A stretch of 64,000 bases of DNA from assembly GCA_948567375.1 (NCBI GenBank), contig OX419755.1:873001-937000 (forward strand), read 5' to 3'. This document shows, one piece after another, positions 32,190-43,815 of this stretch. Made by a program: the position numbers and the translations under genes. Source of the stretch: Lunularia cruciata (lineage: Eukaryota; Streptophyta; Marchantiopsida; Lunulariales; Lunulariaceae). The notes below the pieces were generated by a model, which saw only the letters and a program-made list of their open reading frames with translations, was not told the origin of the DNA and searched no databases. Position 1 is the first letter of the stretch; the number at the start of each line of letters is the position of its first letter.

Positions 32190-34543
32190 GTGAGGAACAA
32201 TCTTTGAAGGTTAGATGTAGTGGCAAGGATCAAAGACTTGAGTAGACTTTGGATTATTTTTTTGGCTTGGAATTGAACTTGAGTTTTCTAGGATTCATGG
32301 CAAAAATCACTACCAGCAATTGTGAGGATGGTCTTGAAGTAGAGGAAAAGAGAGGAAATCTGGCTCATTGTATCAAGTTGGATTGGAGATTTGTCTTGGG
32401 TAGAGAAGTGGGAGATGCATAAGGAATCACCTTTCATAAGTCTGAGTCTTCAAAGGAGATGGACAAGGTAAGTAATTCCTACAATGCTCCTTGCTTGCAA
32501 GAGGAATACAAGGTGGATAGTAATAAAGACCCAAGACAATGAGGTATTGTTGGGGCTTTGATGGTGATGCTTAAAACTAGAGTGCACCACCTACATAACA
32601 AAGCAGCAAGTGGTGTTCTTCTCCAGATGTTTGCAAAATAGGAGGTGAATTGGGTGAGGTGCTTTCACCTACAAATGAGGCAAATGATGGTGAACTGGAG
32701 AATGAACGTGCCTCCACATTACTTTGTATCATTTTCAACACATCTTTACCTTAGGTTGAATCTTCTCAACATGGAGGAGAAGAAGGTGATGGTTTCTCAT
32801 TTGCATCCAGATCTACATTGAGATGCAGATACAGACAAGGAATATTACATAAGGCAGATCTAACAAGGTGAAAAACACTTTGCCAAAATGAGACGAGAGA
32901 GAATTGTGTCAATATCCATTCCAAACCTAAATTTGAGGAAGAGGAATAGGCTTGTGAATGTAGTATCCTTAGTTCAGTCAAGAAAGACAAGGAGATTGAA
33001 CCTAAGGCACAAAGTGGTGGTGGGCCTATTGTCAAAGGAAGAGTCTGAAGACAAAGACTTAGAAGAAGAAGAAGAACTCGCACTATAGAGTAAGGAGTTG
33101 AGAAAGAGTGATGGAGAGCCTAAGGTTCAACAATTGGTGGAAAAAAGGGCTGAAGAAGATGATAAAGATTTCCATGCACAAATTGAATGCACAAAAGGCA
33201 AAGATAGTCAGTAAGTGGCGTTGGCCAAAGTAGACATCTTGGAGGAGAAAGAAGAGGAGCCAAAATTGGTGTTTCCACAAGGAGTGAGATCAATGAGAGT
33301 TATATAGTTTGCAATTGTAGGACCAAGTCAAGTAAATGTAGAAGAAGATAGCTCAAAGGAAATCAGTTTGAAGGTGAGACAATCAAGAATTTGGGGTAAG
33401 GCACTGATGGTAGAGTTGCCAATTAAAGCCAAGGACAAGGAAGACAAGAGAGTGAAGTGTAAAAGTTCCAAAGGGTGGATCATTTGTCCATTGCTTTTGG
33501 AATTGCAAAATAAGAGGAAAGAAATGCAACAAGATAATCTGGAGTTGAAAGATGAGTTGTAGGTGGTGAGGAATCTAATTGAGGAAGTCTTGGAGTTGAA
33601 GGAGAAGTTAACCCAAGGAGAGGAGGAAGCCAAGTTCTTTGGGTTGATGTAGTATTTCAAAATCAGAGTTTAGAGAATGTGTAGGAGTTTGAGAAGCATG
33701 CCCGTATTATGGAGTGTCAAGAAGAATAATTGAAGGAGTAGAAAATGGCATTCAAAAGACTGATGATGGAGTTCAATGATGTGTGACATGAAGTATAGCA
33801 TTCTAAGGCCATCACAATAGTAATGAAGTAGGAGATAAAGAGCCTACAATTGGTTGCAGTAGGAAAGATCAGGCCTAGCAATGGAAGCTTGTGAAAAGCA
33901 CGGAGGCTTAGCTGATTCAATATGCAGAGGAGAAAGAAGCATTGAGACCAGAGTTTGAAGAGGAGTTGAAGATGTATCAAAATGAGTTGGAAGCAGAAAG
34001 AACTTGGGAGAAGTTGGTTCCAAAGACGACATGGATCTTGGTAGGAGAGATCATAGGGAGGTTGAAAGCAATGTTGAGTACCAAAGCAAAAGTAAAGTTG
34101 GAGTAAGTGAGATTGCATGAGTTGAAGTTGCTTGTGGAGGAGATGAGGGAGAGGAAAGCAAAGGACACCAATCTGAACAAGTTGTTAATTTGCTTGAGAG
34201 ATGGAGTAGATAAGAAGATAATTGAAGTAGGAGATAATGTCTATCTTTGGTTAGATTTATTAGATTAGGATTAGATGGAATTCATAGTAGTGTGAAGGAG
34301 GAAACCTGATGCAATGAAGTTGATGCAGGAGTGTAGGTGACTTCCGATGAGTTACCTAAGTCATCTGAAGTAGTCAGAGTAGAGAAAGAGAAAGTAGTTA
34401 GCATAATGATGATGTTAGTTTCAGTTTAGACCAGAGATATAGCAAAAGTAGAAGAAATAGTAGATGAACCCAAAGTGTGGCAGATAATTGTAGGTACATT
34501 GGGTATAGGAGCTAAAGTAGAATTATACATTGGGTTAGAGTAG
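32190..34543 (+). pseudogene. LCP gene, oldest subfamily (L8)
   Basis: RLDVVARIKDLSRLWIIFLAWN-like start with stops, then TFHKSESSKEMDKVS near 32430, a region equivalent to PPHYFVSFSTHLYLRLNLLN near 32710, LNLRHKVV at 33000, a coiled coil from about 33440 to 34200, and a tail with stop at 34541-34543. The order of blocks is as in other copies. Stops are denser than in L7, L12 or L14, fitting its place in the oldest element. Confidence 0.65.
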
Positions 34544-34667
34544 GAGTAGCAGTTTTGAGTCTGAAAAGATAGATATGAAAAAGTGGAGTGACACTTTGGA
34601 TCTATAGATTTTTAAAGTAGCAGTTGAAGCAGTTTAGGTAGTTTGGATAATTTTTTAGTGCTTTGCC

Positions 34668-34674
34668 TATTTAA
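34668..34674 (+). promoter_or_regulatory. TATTTAA box P2 of L8
   Basis: GCCTATTTAAAGGAGGCATT, identical in context to the 5' LTR box at 12504. Confidence 0.5.
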
Positions 34675-35108
34675 AGGAGGCATTTTCAATGAGTTTTTGT
34701 TCAGTATTCATATTTTTAAAGTTGAGTAATGTGGTACCCACATTTTTGTGTTTTTGAGTTTTAAAGGAGAAGTGCGTTGGTAAAGCCGAAGGAAGGCTAA
34801 ACAGGGAAGAAACAAGAAGAATCGTGTATTTGGCATAAACCCAAAGTCAACCTCAGCTCAAAGTCCAAAGGACTTGGGTTGGAAAAAATGAAATATGAAG
34901 AAGAGGACTTTGTATCAGGTAGTGCAACAGATCTAAAGATCCTATAACAAACTTCTTTGTGTTTTGCCAATCAAAAAAGTACACAAGAAGAAAGTGACTA
35001 CCTCGGCACAAAGATGTTCTTGAAAGTAATAGGAAACAAATTCAAAAAATTGGTGAGTGATACAAAGAAGAAAAGAAGCAACTGAAGAATGAATGATCAG
35101 CAAAGGAC

Positions 35109-35115
35109 TATAAAA
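35109..35115 (+). promoter_or_regulatory. TATAAAA box P1 of L9
   Basis: GGACTATAAAATTGAG, 379 bp from the LTR start and about 130 bp before the LCP ATG. Confidence 0.55.
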
Positions 35116-35246
35116 TTGAGATTTTAGTGAGGAAGTGCTGCAATGTCTAGATGCTACCTTGTTCCTATTCAGAGCCAACCCGAAGGAATGAAAACTAGAA
35201 GAGGAGTGGGTTTGATCTTCATAAGTGGAGGGTGAAGAAGCACATG

Positions 35247-37508
35247 ATGGCCCCAAAATTGAGTAAGCAGAGTGCGGTGAGGGGTCTTGCAATGTGCAGA
35301 TTAGATGTAGTGGCAAGGATCAAAGTCTTATTGAGGCTTTATATCACATTTCTGGCCTCAAACTGAAATTTGAGTTTTCTAGGGTTCATGGCAGAGATTG
35401 CTGCTAGTGATTGCAAGTATGGGCCAAAGCATGAAGGGAAGAAGGAAAATCCGGCTTGATGGACTAAGTCCGATTGGAGATTAGTCTTGGGTAGAGAAGT
35501 AGGAGAAGTAGGAGGTGTCACCTTCTACCAAAAGTGTGATGCGTTGAAAAAATTGCCAAGGTTAGGAATTCTTTTAATACACATTGCACCAAGAATGGGT
35601 ATAAGGTGGATAGTTATAAAGACCTAGTGCAAAGAGGATTGTGAGCATGATGATGGCTATGTTCAAGCTAGATTGAACCACTTACATCACAATGTAGTAG
35701 GCAGTGTTCTTTCACCAAAATGTTTGCAAGAGAAGTGGTGGACTGAGCAAAATGTCTACACCAATTTGTGGGGCAGATAATCACTAGTTGGAGAATGGAT
35801 ATACAGCCTCACTACTTTGTACTCTTTGCGGCTCATTTCTACTTTGGGTTGAATCTCTTGACTTTGAAGAGAAGCAAAATGTGGTCCTACTTTCACCTAG
35901 ATCTGCAAAAGGAAGCTGATACGGATGAACGCTATTACATGGGGCGGGTTTGTGAAGGGGATGATTATTACATGAAGAATTGGAAGGAGAAAATAGTAGC
36001 AGCGGATATCCCCATGCTCAAAAAGCAAAGTAGACCTGAAGGAAAAATTACATTGGTGCATCCTCAAAAGATACAAAAGCTTAACCCAAAGCCAACACTG
36101 GAGAAGGTGAAAGAATTGATTTTGGAGGAGGAATCAGAGGGAGAAACTGAGTTGAAGGGAGAAGCCTTGGGAGGAGAAGAAGAGTTTACACTACAAAGTG
36201 AGGAATCAAGCAATAGCAGTGAAGGAGAAGAGAAGTACTCTAGTTGCGGTTGTAGGATCAAGCAAAGCTACCGCCAAGGAGGAGGAGAGTTCAGATGAAG
36301 AAACATTGAAGATACAAAGATTGTGTCTTTTGAGCAAGGCACCAATCAAAGGATTACCTGCCAAAGGCAAAGAAAGCAAAGACAATGGAAGGAAATATGA
36401 TGGAGTGGAGTATCTGTCAAATATCATGTATCCTCTATTGGTGTTTTTGCAGCAAAAGAAAGTGGAGATGACAAGTGCTAATCTAGATGTGAAGAATAAA
36501 TTAGCCATTGTAATGAAGTGGAGTGAGGAGACCTTGGTGTTGAGAAGCAAGCTAATGCAAGTAAAGATGGAAGCCAAAGAAATTTAGGTGGAGGCAGTTC
36601 TTCAGAGCAAAAACTTGGGAGTGGTGAGGGAAGACTTGGTGAAGTGTAAGGAGGAATTGAAGGAGAAGATGGCATTGGTCAAAGTATTGAACAGGGAAAT
36701 TGTGGATGCACAAGTGGAGGTGATACATTCAAAGGTAAGTGCAGCATTGATGGAGCAGGAGTTGGAGAGTATGAGGAAGAAAGCAACCAAGAAGGACCAA
36801 GCCTGGCAGCAAGAGTTAATAGAGCATGGTCAGGAGGAAGAATGATTGTGAGGATTGCTGAGAGGAGCAGAAGATCAACTAGTTGTGAACAGACAAGAGA
36901 AGGAAGCAATGAGTTTGAGGATGAGTTGCTGATGTATTGGAATAAGCTAGAGGAGGAGAGAAAGAAAGAGAAAGTAGAGCTAGGGGTGGCGTAGGATGTA
37001 GTGGGAGTAGTGGTAAATGAGTTGAAAGTGCTGCTCAGTATTGAAGCCAAGGGTAAGTTGGAGGAGAAAAGACAAGTTGAAGTGGTTGGTGCAGGAGATG
37101 AGGAAGAGGAAGGCAAAGGACATGAAGTTGAATAATCTTCTTATTCATCTGCAAGATCATGTAGATAGAAAGATTTTAGAGGTAGGAGACAATGTTTGTC
37201 TCTGATTAGATCTTATTAGATCAGACTTGGATAAACTCCATAGTGAGATGAAGTTAGAGAAGAAGTCCAAAGTACTAGAAGTAGGAGTGCAAATGTCATC
37301 AAGTGAGTTACCTAAGACGTTAGAGAAGAATGGGTTAGAAGATAATGATGTAGATAGAGTAGATAGGAGTGCAATTGTAGTTAATAGTGAAGAGATAGTC
37401 AAAATAAATGATTTAGGAGTGCTATTAGAGAGACCCAAAGAAGGGGAAATTCTTGAAGGAACCTTGGGTTTGGAAGCCGATGTCAAGGTTGACATCGGAT
37501 TGGAGTAG
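35247..37508 (+). pseudogene. LCP gene, full span, broken (L9)
   Basis: Start ATG at 35247 gives MAPKLSKQSAVRGLAMCRLD. A long readable block (35768-36298) includes PHYFVLFAAHFYFGLNLLT, DERYYMGRVCEGDDYY and an acidic linker. The coiled coil at 36430-36845 contains ALMEQELESMRKKATKKDQA. The tail (37227-37508) ends DIGLE with a stop. About 754 codons over the span; it is shorter than L7 because of small deletions. Confidence 0.75.
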
Positions 37509-37625
37509 TAATAGTTTTCAAATATGAAGAGGCAGATATGAAGAGGTGCATTGTCATTTTGGATCTATGGGTTGGTAAAGTTGTTGTAGAATGGTATAGT
37601 TGTTAGTAACTATCAACACTTTGCC

Positions 37626-37632
37626 TATTTAA
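37626..37632 (+). promoter_or_regulatory. TATTTAA box P2 of L9
   Basis: GCCTATTTAAAGGAACCA, 674 bp before the LTR end. Confidence 0.5.
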
Positions 37633-38300
37633 AGGAACCATTCAAAGCATAATGTTGTTCAACATTAGTAATTTTGAAGATAGATAAAGTGAAGTGTTGA
37701 TGTACTTGTCGCTTGAGCTTAATTCTGAGTATCAATCCTCTGTTTGTGTTTGTGAGTGTGTGGAGAATTTCAAAGTGCAAGCCAGTGTGCTTGTTGGATG
37801 TTGGATTCCATAGCACCAGTCTTCATTTAGTGTGTTTGATCTTGAGTGAAGTGCAATCAAAGCAATGCCTTGACATATCTAAGAGGAATTGTAGTGTTGG
37901 TAGTATTTTGCATTAGGGAGTGTCGCACAAGATTGATGCATAGCAATTTTGATCAAGGAATTTGTGCCTTTGGTGGAGGGGTGGAACACAATTCTAAGGC
38001 AAAGTTGTTTTGCAATGAAGTAGCTATCTTTGGGAAAATTTGAATCATCACAATCAAGATTTGTTTGGACAGAATTTGATGGAGTTGTGATTAAGGAGTG
38101 CTAATTTGTGACAAAATTGCAATTTGGTGCTTGTTTCTCTCTTTTGGGTGTAGTTTCTACCTAGGAGACTAAAGATGAGCTCAAGAAGAACTACATTGTT
38201 ATTTTTTGACTTCATATTTAAACATTTCTGAATTGTGTCTCTATTAGAACAAACTTTACTTATTGATTACTACGAAAGTGATATTTTCCAGGTTGTCACA

Positions 38301-39445
38301 TATCTAGTGTCCCTAGTGAAGAGGAGGATCATTCAAAGACTGAATTTGAGGCACAAGTCAGCAATGGTTGATTTGTCATTGGGAGTTGAGTCAGATGCAA
38401 AGGTAGAATCCAACTATGGGAATTCTTAAGAAGGAGAGCTTACTCTAAAGAGTAAGGAATCAAGCAATAGGAATGGAGAAACCAAGGTCTAGTAGTCAAT
38501 AGAACAAGTGATTAAGGAGGAGGATCAGGAGTTCCAAGTGGATATTGAATGCATGGAAGGAGGAGATACCTAGTACTTGGAGTCATATAAAATGGACATT
38601 CTAGAAGAATGTGATGAAGAGCCAAGACTAGTATTCCAAAGAGGGGTGCAATCAAGAAGAAGTTTACAACCTATAAGTATAGGACAAGCCAAGCCAAAGA
38701 AGATGAAGAAAGCTTGGAGGAGGTCAATTTGAAGGTGTGGAGGTCAAGAATTTGGGGTAAGGCACCAACAAAAGACAAGGACAAGGACAAGGACAAGGAA
38801 GAGTTTAGAGTGAGTTATTTGTCAAAGATTGTTTGTCTATAAGCATGTGGAGGGGTTGAAGGTGCTTTGAGAGAAGGTGAGAGAAGAGATGACTCAAGAG
38901 GAGCTGATCTCAAAGGAGGAATTGGGATCAATGGAATAAATTATTAGTAGAGTGAAAGTGATCTTTAGCATCGAGTCCAACGTAAGATTGAATGAGTCTT
39001 GCCGGCATGAGTTAAAGTTGTTGGGAAAAGATTAGGAAGTGGAAGGGGAAGGATAGGAGCAATCTGTTGATTTGTCTCAGAGATTTGTAGATAAGAAAGA
39101 TCTATTGATCTGTCTTAGAGATAGAGTAGATGCAAAGATAATTCAAATAGGAGACAATGTTTGTCTCAAATTCATAATAATTTGAAGGAGAGCAGAGAAG
39201 CCTAATGTGAAGTAGTGGAAGTAGGAGTGCAGGTGATCTCAAATGAGTTATCCAAGTTATTTGAAGTAGAGAAGGAGAATGTAGTTAGTATATTGATGGT
39301 TTCAATTGTAGTTCAAACTAAAGACATGACTAAAGTAGATGAAGATGTAGAAGTAGTAGATGAATTGGAAGAGCGAAAGGTGCTTGTAGGTAATTTGGGT
39401 GTAGAAGCCAAAGTAGAAGTAGAAGTTGGATCATATGAGATGTAA
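38301..39445 (+). pseudogene. LCP gene, C-terminal half (L10)
   Basis: Linker and coiled coil with many stops and a large internal deletion (little of the usual 300-residue coil is left between 38820 and 39000). The tail at 39215-39445 is open and ends VGSYEM. The tail motif is of the E0 type (EKENVVSILMVS), placing L10 in the oldest LTR group. Confidence 0.6.
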
Positions 39446-39562
39446 CAAATTGAGATCTAAAGCAGTAGATTTGAGGTGGTAGAGTCTTGATTCAAATCTA
39501 GGTATTTGTATGAAGTAGTTGAAGTGGTTTAGGCAATCTAGATAATTTTTGAGTGCTTTTCC

Positions 39563-39569
39563 TATTTAA
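39563..39569 (+). promoter_or_regulatory. TATTTAA box P2 of L10
   Basis: TTCCTATTTAAAGTATTC, about 650 bp before the LTR end. Confidence 0.45.
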
Positions 39570-40228
39570 AGTATTCATGTGTAGTGTTTTATTCAATTAG
39601 TATTCAATTTTGAAGTTGAGTAAAGCAAAGCGCTCAACTCAATGTATGTCATTTTAGCTTAATTTTGAGTATCAAACTTGTGTATGTGTTTATGGGTGTG
39701 TGGAGAAATTTGTGTTGCAGTTGGTGAGTGTTAGATGTTGGATTATACAACTCTGATTTCATTCTATGTGTTTGATCTTGAGAGGAGTGCAAGAAAAGCA
39801 ATGCCTTGACAAATCTATGAAGAATTGTATTGTTGGTAGTATTTTTCATTTGTGAGTATAGCACTGGATTAATGCAAAGAAATTTTGATGGAGGAAATTG
39901 TGCCTTCAATGGAAGGGTGGAGTGCAATTTTAAAGTGAAGTCACTTCATGGTGAAGTAGCCTTCTTTGAAGCAACAAAATCATCACAATCAATATCAATT
40001 TTGAGAGATTTGAAGAATTGTGATTTATGGGTGATATTAATTTGTGACAAGACTACAAATTGAGCATTGGGTGTGGTTTCTATCCAAGAGGCTAAAGATG
40101 TAACAAACAAGAATTGAATTGTGACTTTTACTCCATATTTGACCATTCTTGACCAATATCTTTATAAGAACAAACATTTATGTATCAATTATTGCAAAGT
40201 GATACTTACTAGGTTGTCATATGATTTT

Positions 40229-40246
40229 TGGTGTCACTACCACGGA
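40229..40246 (+). other. Primer-binding site of E1 (decayed)
   Basis: TGGTGTCACTACCACGGA, seven bases after the LTR end, at the position of the intact tRNA-Asp-type site of E2 and E3. Confidence 0.6.
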
Positions 40247-40260
40247 TAAAAATCTTGGGA

Positions 40261-43200
40261 ATGGAAGAATATAAAGTCAATTTGTATATTGACTGTCCAT
40301 CAAATATGAATTTCTGCATCAAGAGAACAATAGGAGGAGAGGGCTTGTACATGAAACTTGCAATGTAACAAGAACGCCTGAAGAGCCACCTCACTATTGA
40401 AGAATCCAAGAAGGAGGCGTTGGACTTACAACTTCTTCATGAAGTACAAGATGCCTTGTGAGAACTTGGAAAAAGAAACAAGAAGTTGGGTATCAAGACT
40501 ACTTTACACTCCTTCATCCCAAAAGAAAGAAAGATGCAAGCAAACAAACATATTCACCGAGACATAACTGTAGTACCAATTGCAAGACATATTATTTAGA
40601 GGTGAAAATTAGCTTGGTAACATCTAGAAGGGTGTTATGTATGATGAGCTAAGTAGATCAGATAGAGATATCACCAAAAGAGCACTTCTACTACTACTTG
40701 AAAATCAACCCAAAAACTTCAAAGCCAATTTTGGAGCCCTAAATGGATGAATTACGCCTTGAAAATGTGCTCATCTCTCCAAGAAAGGAAAGGTTAGCCT
40801 TCCTTCTCCTTCTCTATCTTTTCAATAGCTTTCCAATGGTACCTCACTTATGTGAATCTAAGATTCCTATAGGAGGATTCCTTCTAGTCAAAGATTTTTT
40901 GACCAACTAGATAAGATCAAACCAAGATGTCACCCATGCATGCAACTAATCTAATGGTAGAGCTTGCTAACATGTCTTCTATCCATGTATATGATCCAAG
41001 GGTGGAGCTTCATTTGAGTGAATCCTCTTTGCTATATAATAAAGTCAAGATGTTGCTTTGGGACATTGGAGTATTGAGTGTGAAGCTTGGTGTTTCTTCT
41101 CTTGTGTTTCTCTTAAGGTCTCCTATCCTCAGAAGTTTACAACAACACACCAACTTCCTTCAAAACTACTAAGGTAGTCAGTTATTTGAAAGATTTGATT
41201 CATGAGAAGACAACACAAACCTTGACTGAAGAAGCGTGCCAATACATCTTACATACTGTCCTCCAAATATTTGTTGGGATCTTGAAGAGCAATTTGATGA
41301 TATTGATAATATCTTCCTCAAATTCAGGTTGAAGTCAAAGTACTTCCAATCAAAGTAACTCTCGACAAAGACCCATTGTTGAATTTGGTACCTTGAGAGC
41401 CTTGGCTTGAACCAAAGCACAATTGACTTCAAGTACCTTGGGTCAACCAATTTATGTACCTCAACAGCCTTTCTATTAGACTTTCAATATGACATCTTTC
41501 CTTGTTACCACACAAGCTTATCAAAAGTGCAAGGGACTGAACACCAATGAAGACCTTCATGAATTCATTGAGGAGTTTCATTGATTGAGTTTCAGTGAGG
41601 AGTGATTTTCAATGCCAACAAGGAGCATGACTCCATTGATCAGCTACATATTTTCCCAAGTCTGCTCCGGAAGAAAGCTTGGAGTTGATATACCCATGTA
41701 ACTCAAAAGCCAATTGATTGGACAACACTTTGGGACAACTTCTTAGAAATTTTGAGAAGTTGACTATGATATGAGTGTCTTCACCACACTCAATGACTTG
41801 GATCATGGCAAAAATGAGAAGTTGAGAGACTACACGGAGCAATTCTTGGTGTTGCTAAACCAAGTGCCAAAGCAATCCAATGTAGTGGATTACTTTGATG
41901 CTCAAGCCATTACTTGGTTCCTTGGTGGATTGTCTTAGAAATTTAGATCTTTGCAAGAGAGGGGAACATAACTTCCTGGACAAGGTAGTCAAACATGTTG
42001 CTTGATATGAGGCAGCCCACTCTCATTTGGCTGGTAATATAAGAAATAGAGAGAAGAAAGGCAAGAAAGCAAGATAAAGAGCCTCTTGTAATACCTTCCC
42101 TTTCTCAAAAGAATCCTCCACCTTGTCAAGCTCTTCTTTGGAGCGAAAAAGAAGATGCTCAGCCAAGAAAGAATAGAAGATGAGGAGGAAGAAATTATTG
42201 TCTACCCTAGCTAAAAGTGTCAATAAAATAGATGATAAGTTAGAGACTCTTATTAAAGAGTTTTTGGATTTTAAGATTGTACCAAACCCAAGAAGTACAA
42301 CCTCAAGCAAGTACATCATACCAAGGTCCAAGGTCCATACCAAAAGAGTACATAAAAAATTCCCCCCAACAAAGAATGCCAATGTTCAATCAAAACTAGC
42401 TTCAAAATGCTGCACCAGAAGCATGTTATAATTGTGGCTCAATGGGTCATTGGTTCCCAAAATTTTCTTGAGCCAAGGTAGAAGATTGAGTAGATTCCAC
42501 TTTGTGGAAATTGTAAGGGTTTTAGCGACATGGGTAACCAATGTCCCAAACCATCTAACCCAAAGCCTCCAATGAAGTTTGTGCAGACTCCGGCCAAGCA
42601 AGTGGCACTACAACCAAAATAGAATGCTATGGTGAATTGCATCACTCTTGAAGAAGAAATTGAGTCCAGCCTCAGAAGGAGAATGGCCAGGTCTGGATGT
42701 GTTGCAAGTTGAAACACGCTTAGGAAAGAAGAAGTGTGATCTTGAAGAGGTGAGCACTACATCATTGTCTTCAAGAAAGGCAAAGAGACTCCATCTAAAG
42801 TTAATCTTATTGGCAAAAGAAGAGAAGATCTTGGCCAAAGCCAAAGCCAAAGCCTTGCAAAAAGAAATTCAGGAGGCAATGTAGAGGACTTGGTAAATGA
42901 GTTTGGAGGAAGACCCAAAGACAAAACCTCCACTATTTGTGGCCAACATCAGATCCAAAGTTGAGAATCTGATTTGAGCCAAGGTGGGTAAACTTGAAGA
43001 CCCTTGGGTTCATACCACTAGTGCTCCAATCACCATCTTGAAGAGACCCAAAGTAAAGTCAAATCAACTTGAGAACTCAAACCTAAAGTCAAAGTCTAAG
43101 AAGGTGGAATTTAGGGTACCTCAATACAATATTGTGGTAGATCTTGCATCCACACAGCCAACATAACATTCAAATAATTGTGGGAGGACAACAAGTTGTA

Positions 43201-43270
43201 CAAGAAGCAACTAAGTCCACCCTTAAGAAAGTGATGATGATCCTCAAGAAGGATCTACTATTATTGAACA
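40261..43270 (+). pseudogene. E1 gag
   Basis: ATG at 40261 gives MEEYKVNLYIDCPSNMNFCI. Further blocks: LDLQLLHEVQDAL (40420), a capsid region around 41500-41970 (AYQKCKGLNTNEDLHEFIEE, FLVLLNQVPKQSNVV in shifted frames), two zinc knuckles at 42424-42465 (last Cys lost) and 42503-42544 (His to Asp), then the basic C-terminus SSRKAKRLHLKLI and KAKALQKEIQEAM (42648-42884). It carries stops and shifts throughout. About 3 kb, comparable with E2. Part at 40640-41170 is not clearly alignable to E2 and may be inserted or diverged sequence. Confidence 0.6.
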
Positions 43271-43433
43271 AGAAGATTTGGGATCTCCAGAAGTAGATGT
43301 AGAGATTATGGGTTGCATAATCACATCTATAACCATTGACTCAGGGTTAGGTGTGAACATGATGACAAAGGATACAGATTGAGGTATCATGCTTTTGAAC
43401 CAACATCTTGAATCTTGAAGTGTGCAGACTAAA
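43271..43433 (+). pseudogene. E1 protease, N-terminal part, interrupted by E2
   Basis: EQEDLGSPEVDVEIMGCIIT is followed by TIDSGLGVNMMTKD, with the retropepsin active-site triad D-S-G still readable at about 43339. It ends in LKCAD at 43430, where element E2 starts. The E1 copy keeps DSG, whereas E3 has D-L-G and E2 has lost the Asp. Confidence 0.7.
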
Positions 43434-43808
43434 TGTGGCGCTCACATTTTTAGTTTTTTCTGTTTATTAGCATTTGGGAGAAGAAGTAAGCAAAGAAAGC
43501 TGAATTGCAAAAGAAGGAATGGACCGGAGTGTCTTCAGAGGAAATCTGAAGAAGTTGATTTCGGATCCAATGACGGAGGTACTCAAGAGAGGAGTACAAA
43601 GAAAGAAGTCCAAAGAGCATTGTCTTTGGATTGGGAAGCAAAGGCCGATACAAAGACCCTCTAACAACCTTGGTACGTGGCAAGAAAGTACACTTCAAGA
43701 AACGGCGGAGGCAGAAGAAGCATGCCTTGACAGTGACAGGACAACAACACTCAAGACAAGGAGAAGTCAATTTTGAAATCACTAAAGAATGACTGCAATT
43801 TGGGGTAA

Positions 43809-43815
43809 TATAAAA
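43809..43815 (+). promoter_or_regulatory. TATAAAA box P1 of E2 5' LTR
   Basis: GTAATATAAAATTGCG, 375 bp from the LTR start and 186 bp before the LCP ATG. In the 3' LTR the same site is TATACAA (57494), a later change. Confidence 0.55.

Larger units (their letters stand above)
1..34729 (+). mobile_element. E0: oldest main-family Ty3/gypsy element, heavily nested and partly hybrid
   Basis: The LTR pair is recognised because 1-1109 plus 12015-12680 match 33080-34729 almost base for base, including the same C-terminal tail of the LTR-encoded gene. The 5' LTR ends at 13184 before a decayed PBS. The interior runs 13185-22877. A polypurine tract at 22865-22875 precedes the 3' LTR at 22878. The 3' LTR is split by unassigned DNA (about 23358-32150) and broken off at 34729 by LTR L9. 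Later insertions are X, L2, L3, L4, L6 and L7. The 5' end of the element lies outside the window. The pairing of 22878-23357 with 32150-34729 as one LTR is inferred from their complementary content. Confidence 0.7.
32150..34729 (+). mobile_element. E0 3' LTR, main part (L8)
   Basis: From about 32150-32200 the LTR resumes with GGTGAGGAACAAT and GGTTAGATGTAGTGGCAAGG, the LCP start region. It holds most of the LCP gene, then the non-coding end with TATTTAA at 34668-34674. It is broken at 34729 (TTGAGTAA) by the start of L9, so the last ~620 bp of the LTR are missing. It pairs with L1. Confidence 0.7.
34730..38300 (+). mobile_element. L9: giant LTR without target-site duplication
   Basis: It starts TGTGGTACCCACATTTTTG at 34730 and ends CCAGGTTGTCACA at 38300; 3571 bp. 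Flanks AGTAA and TATCT differ. The left flank is deep in the 3' end of one LTR (L8), the right flank is in the middle of the LCP gene of another (L10), so host sequence does not join. As with L2, this is best explained by recombination between two insertions. P1 TATAAAA at 35109-35115, P2 TATTTAA at 37626-37632. Confidence 0.8.
38301..40221 (+). mobile_element. L10: 3' part of E1 5' LTR
   Basis: It begins inside the LCP linker (LNLRHKSA at about 38337, as in L8 at 33000) and ends AGGTTGTCATA at 40221, followed by TGATTTT and a decayed PBS. Its 5' part is missing, removed at the L9 junction. TATTTAA at 39563-39569. A (AAGGAC)n microsatellite lies at 38775-38800. Confidence 0.75.

Noticed and set aside
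38775..38800. (AAGGAC)n tract as a functional repeat
   Set aside because: A short microsatellite in decayed LCP coding sequence, where K/D/E-rich codons favour slippage.
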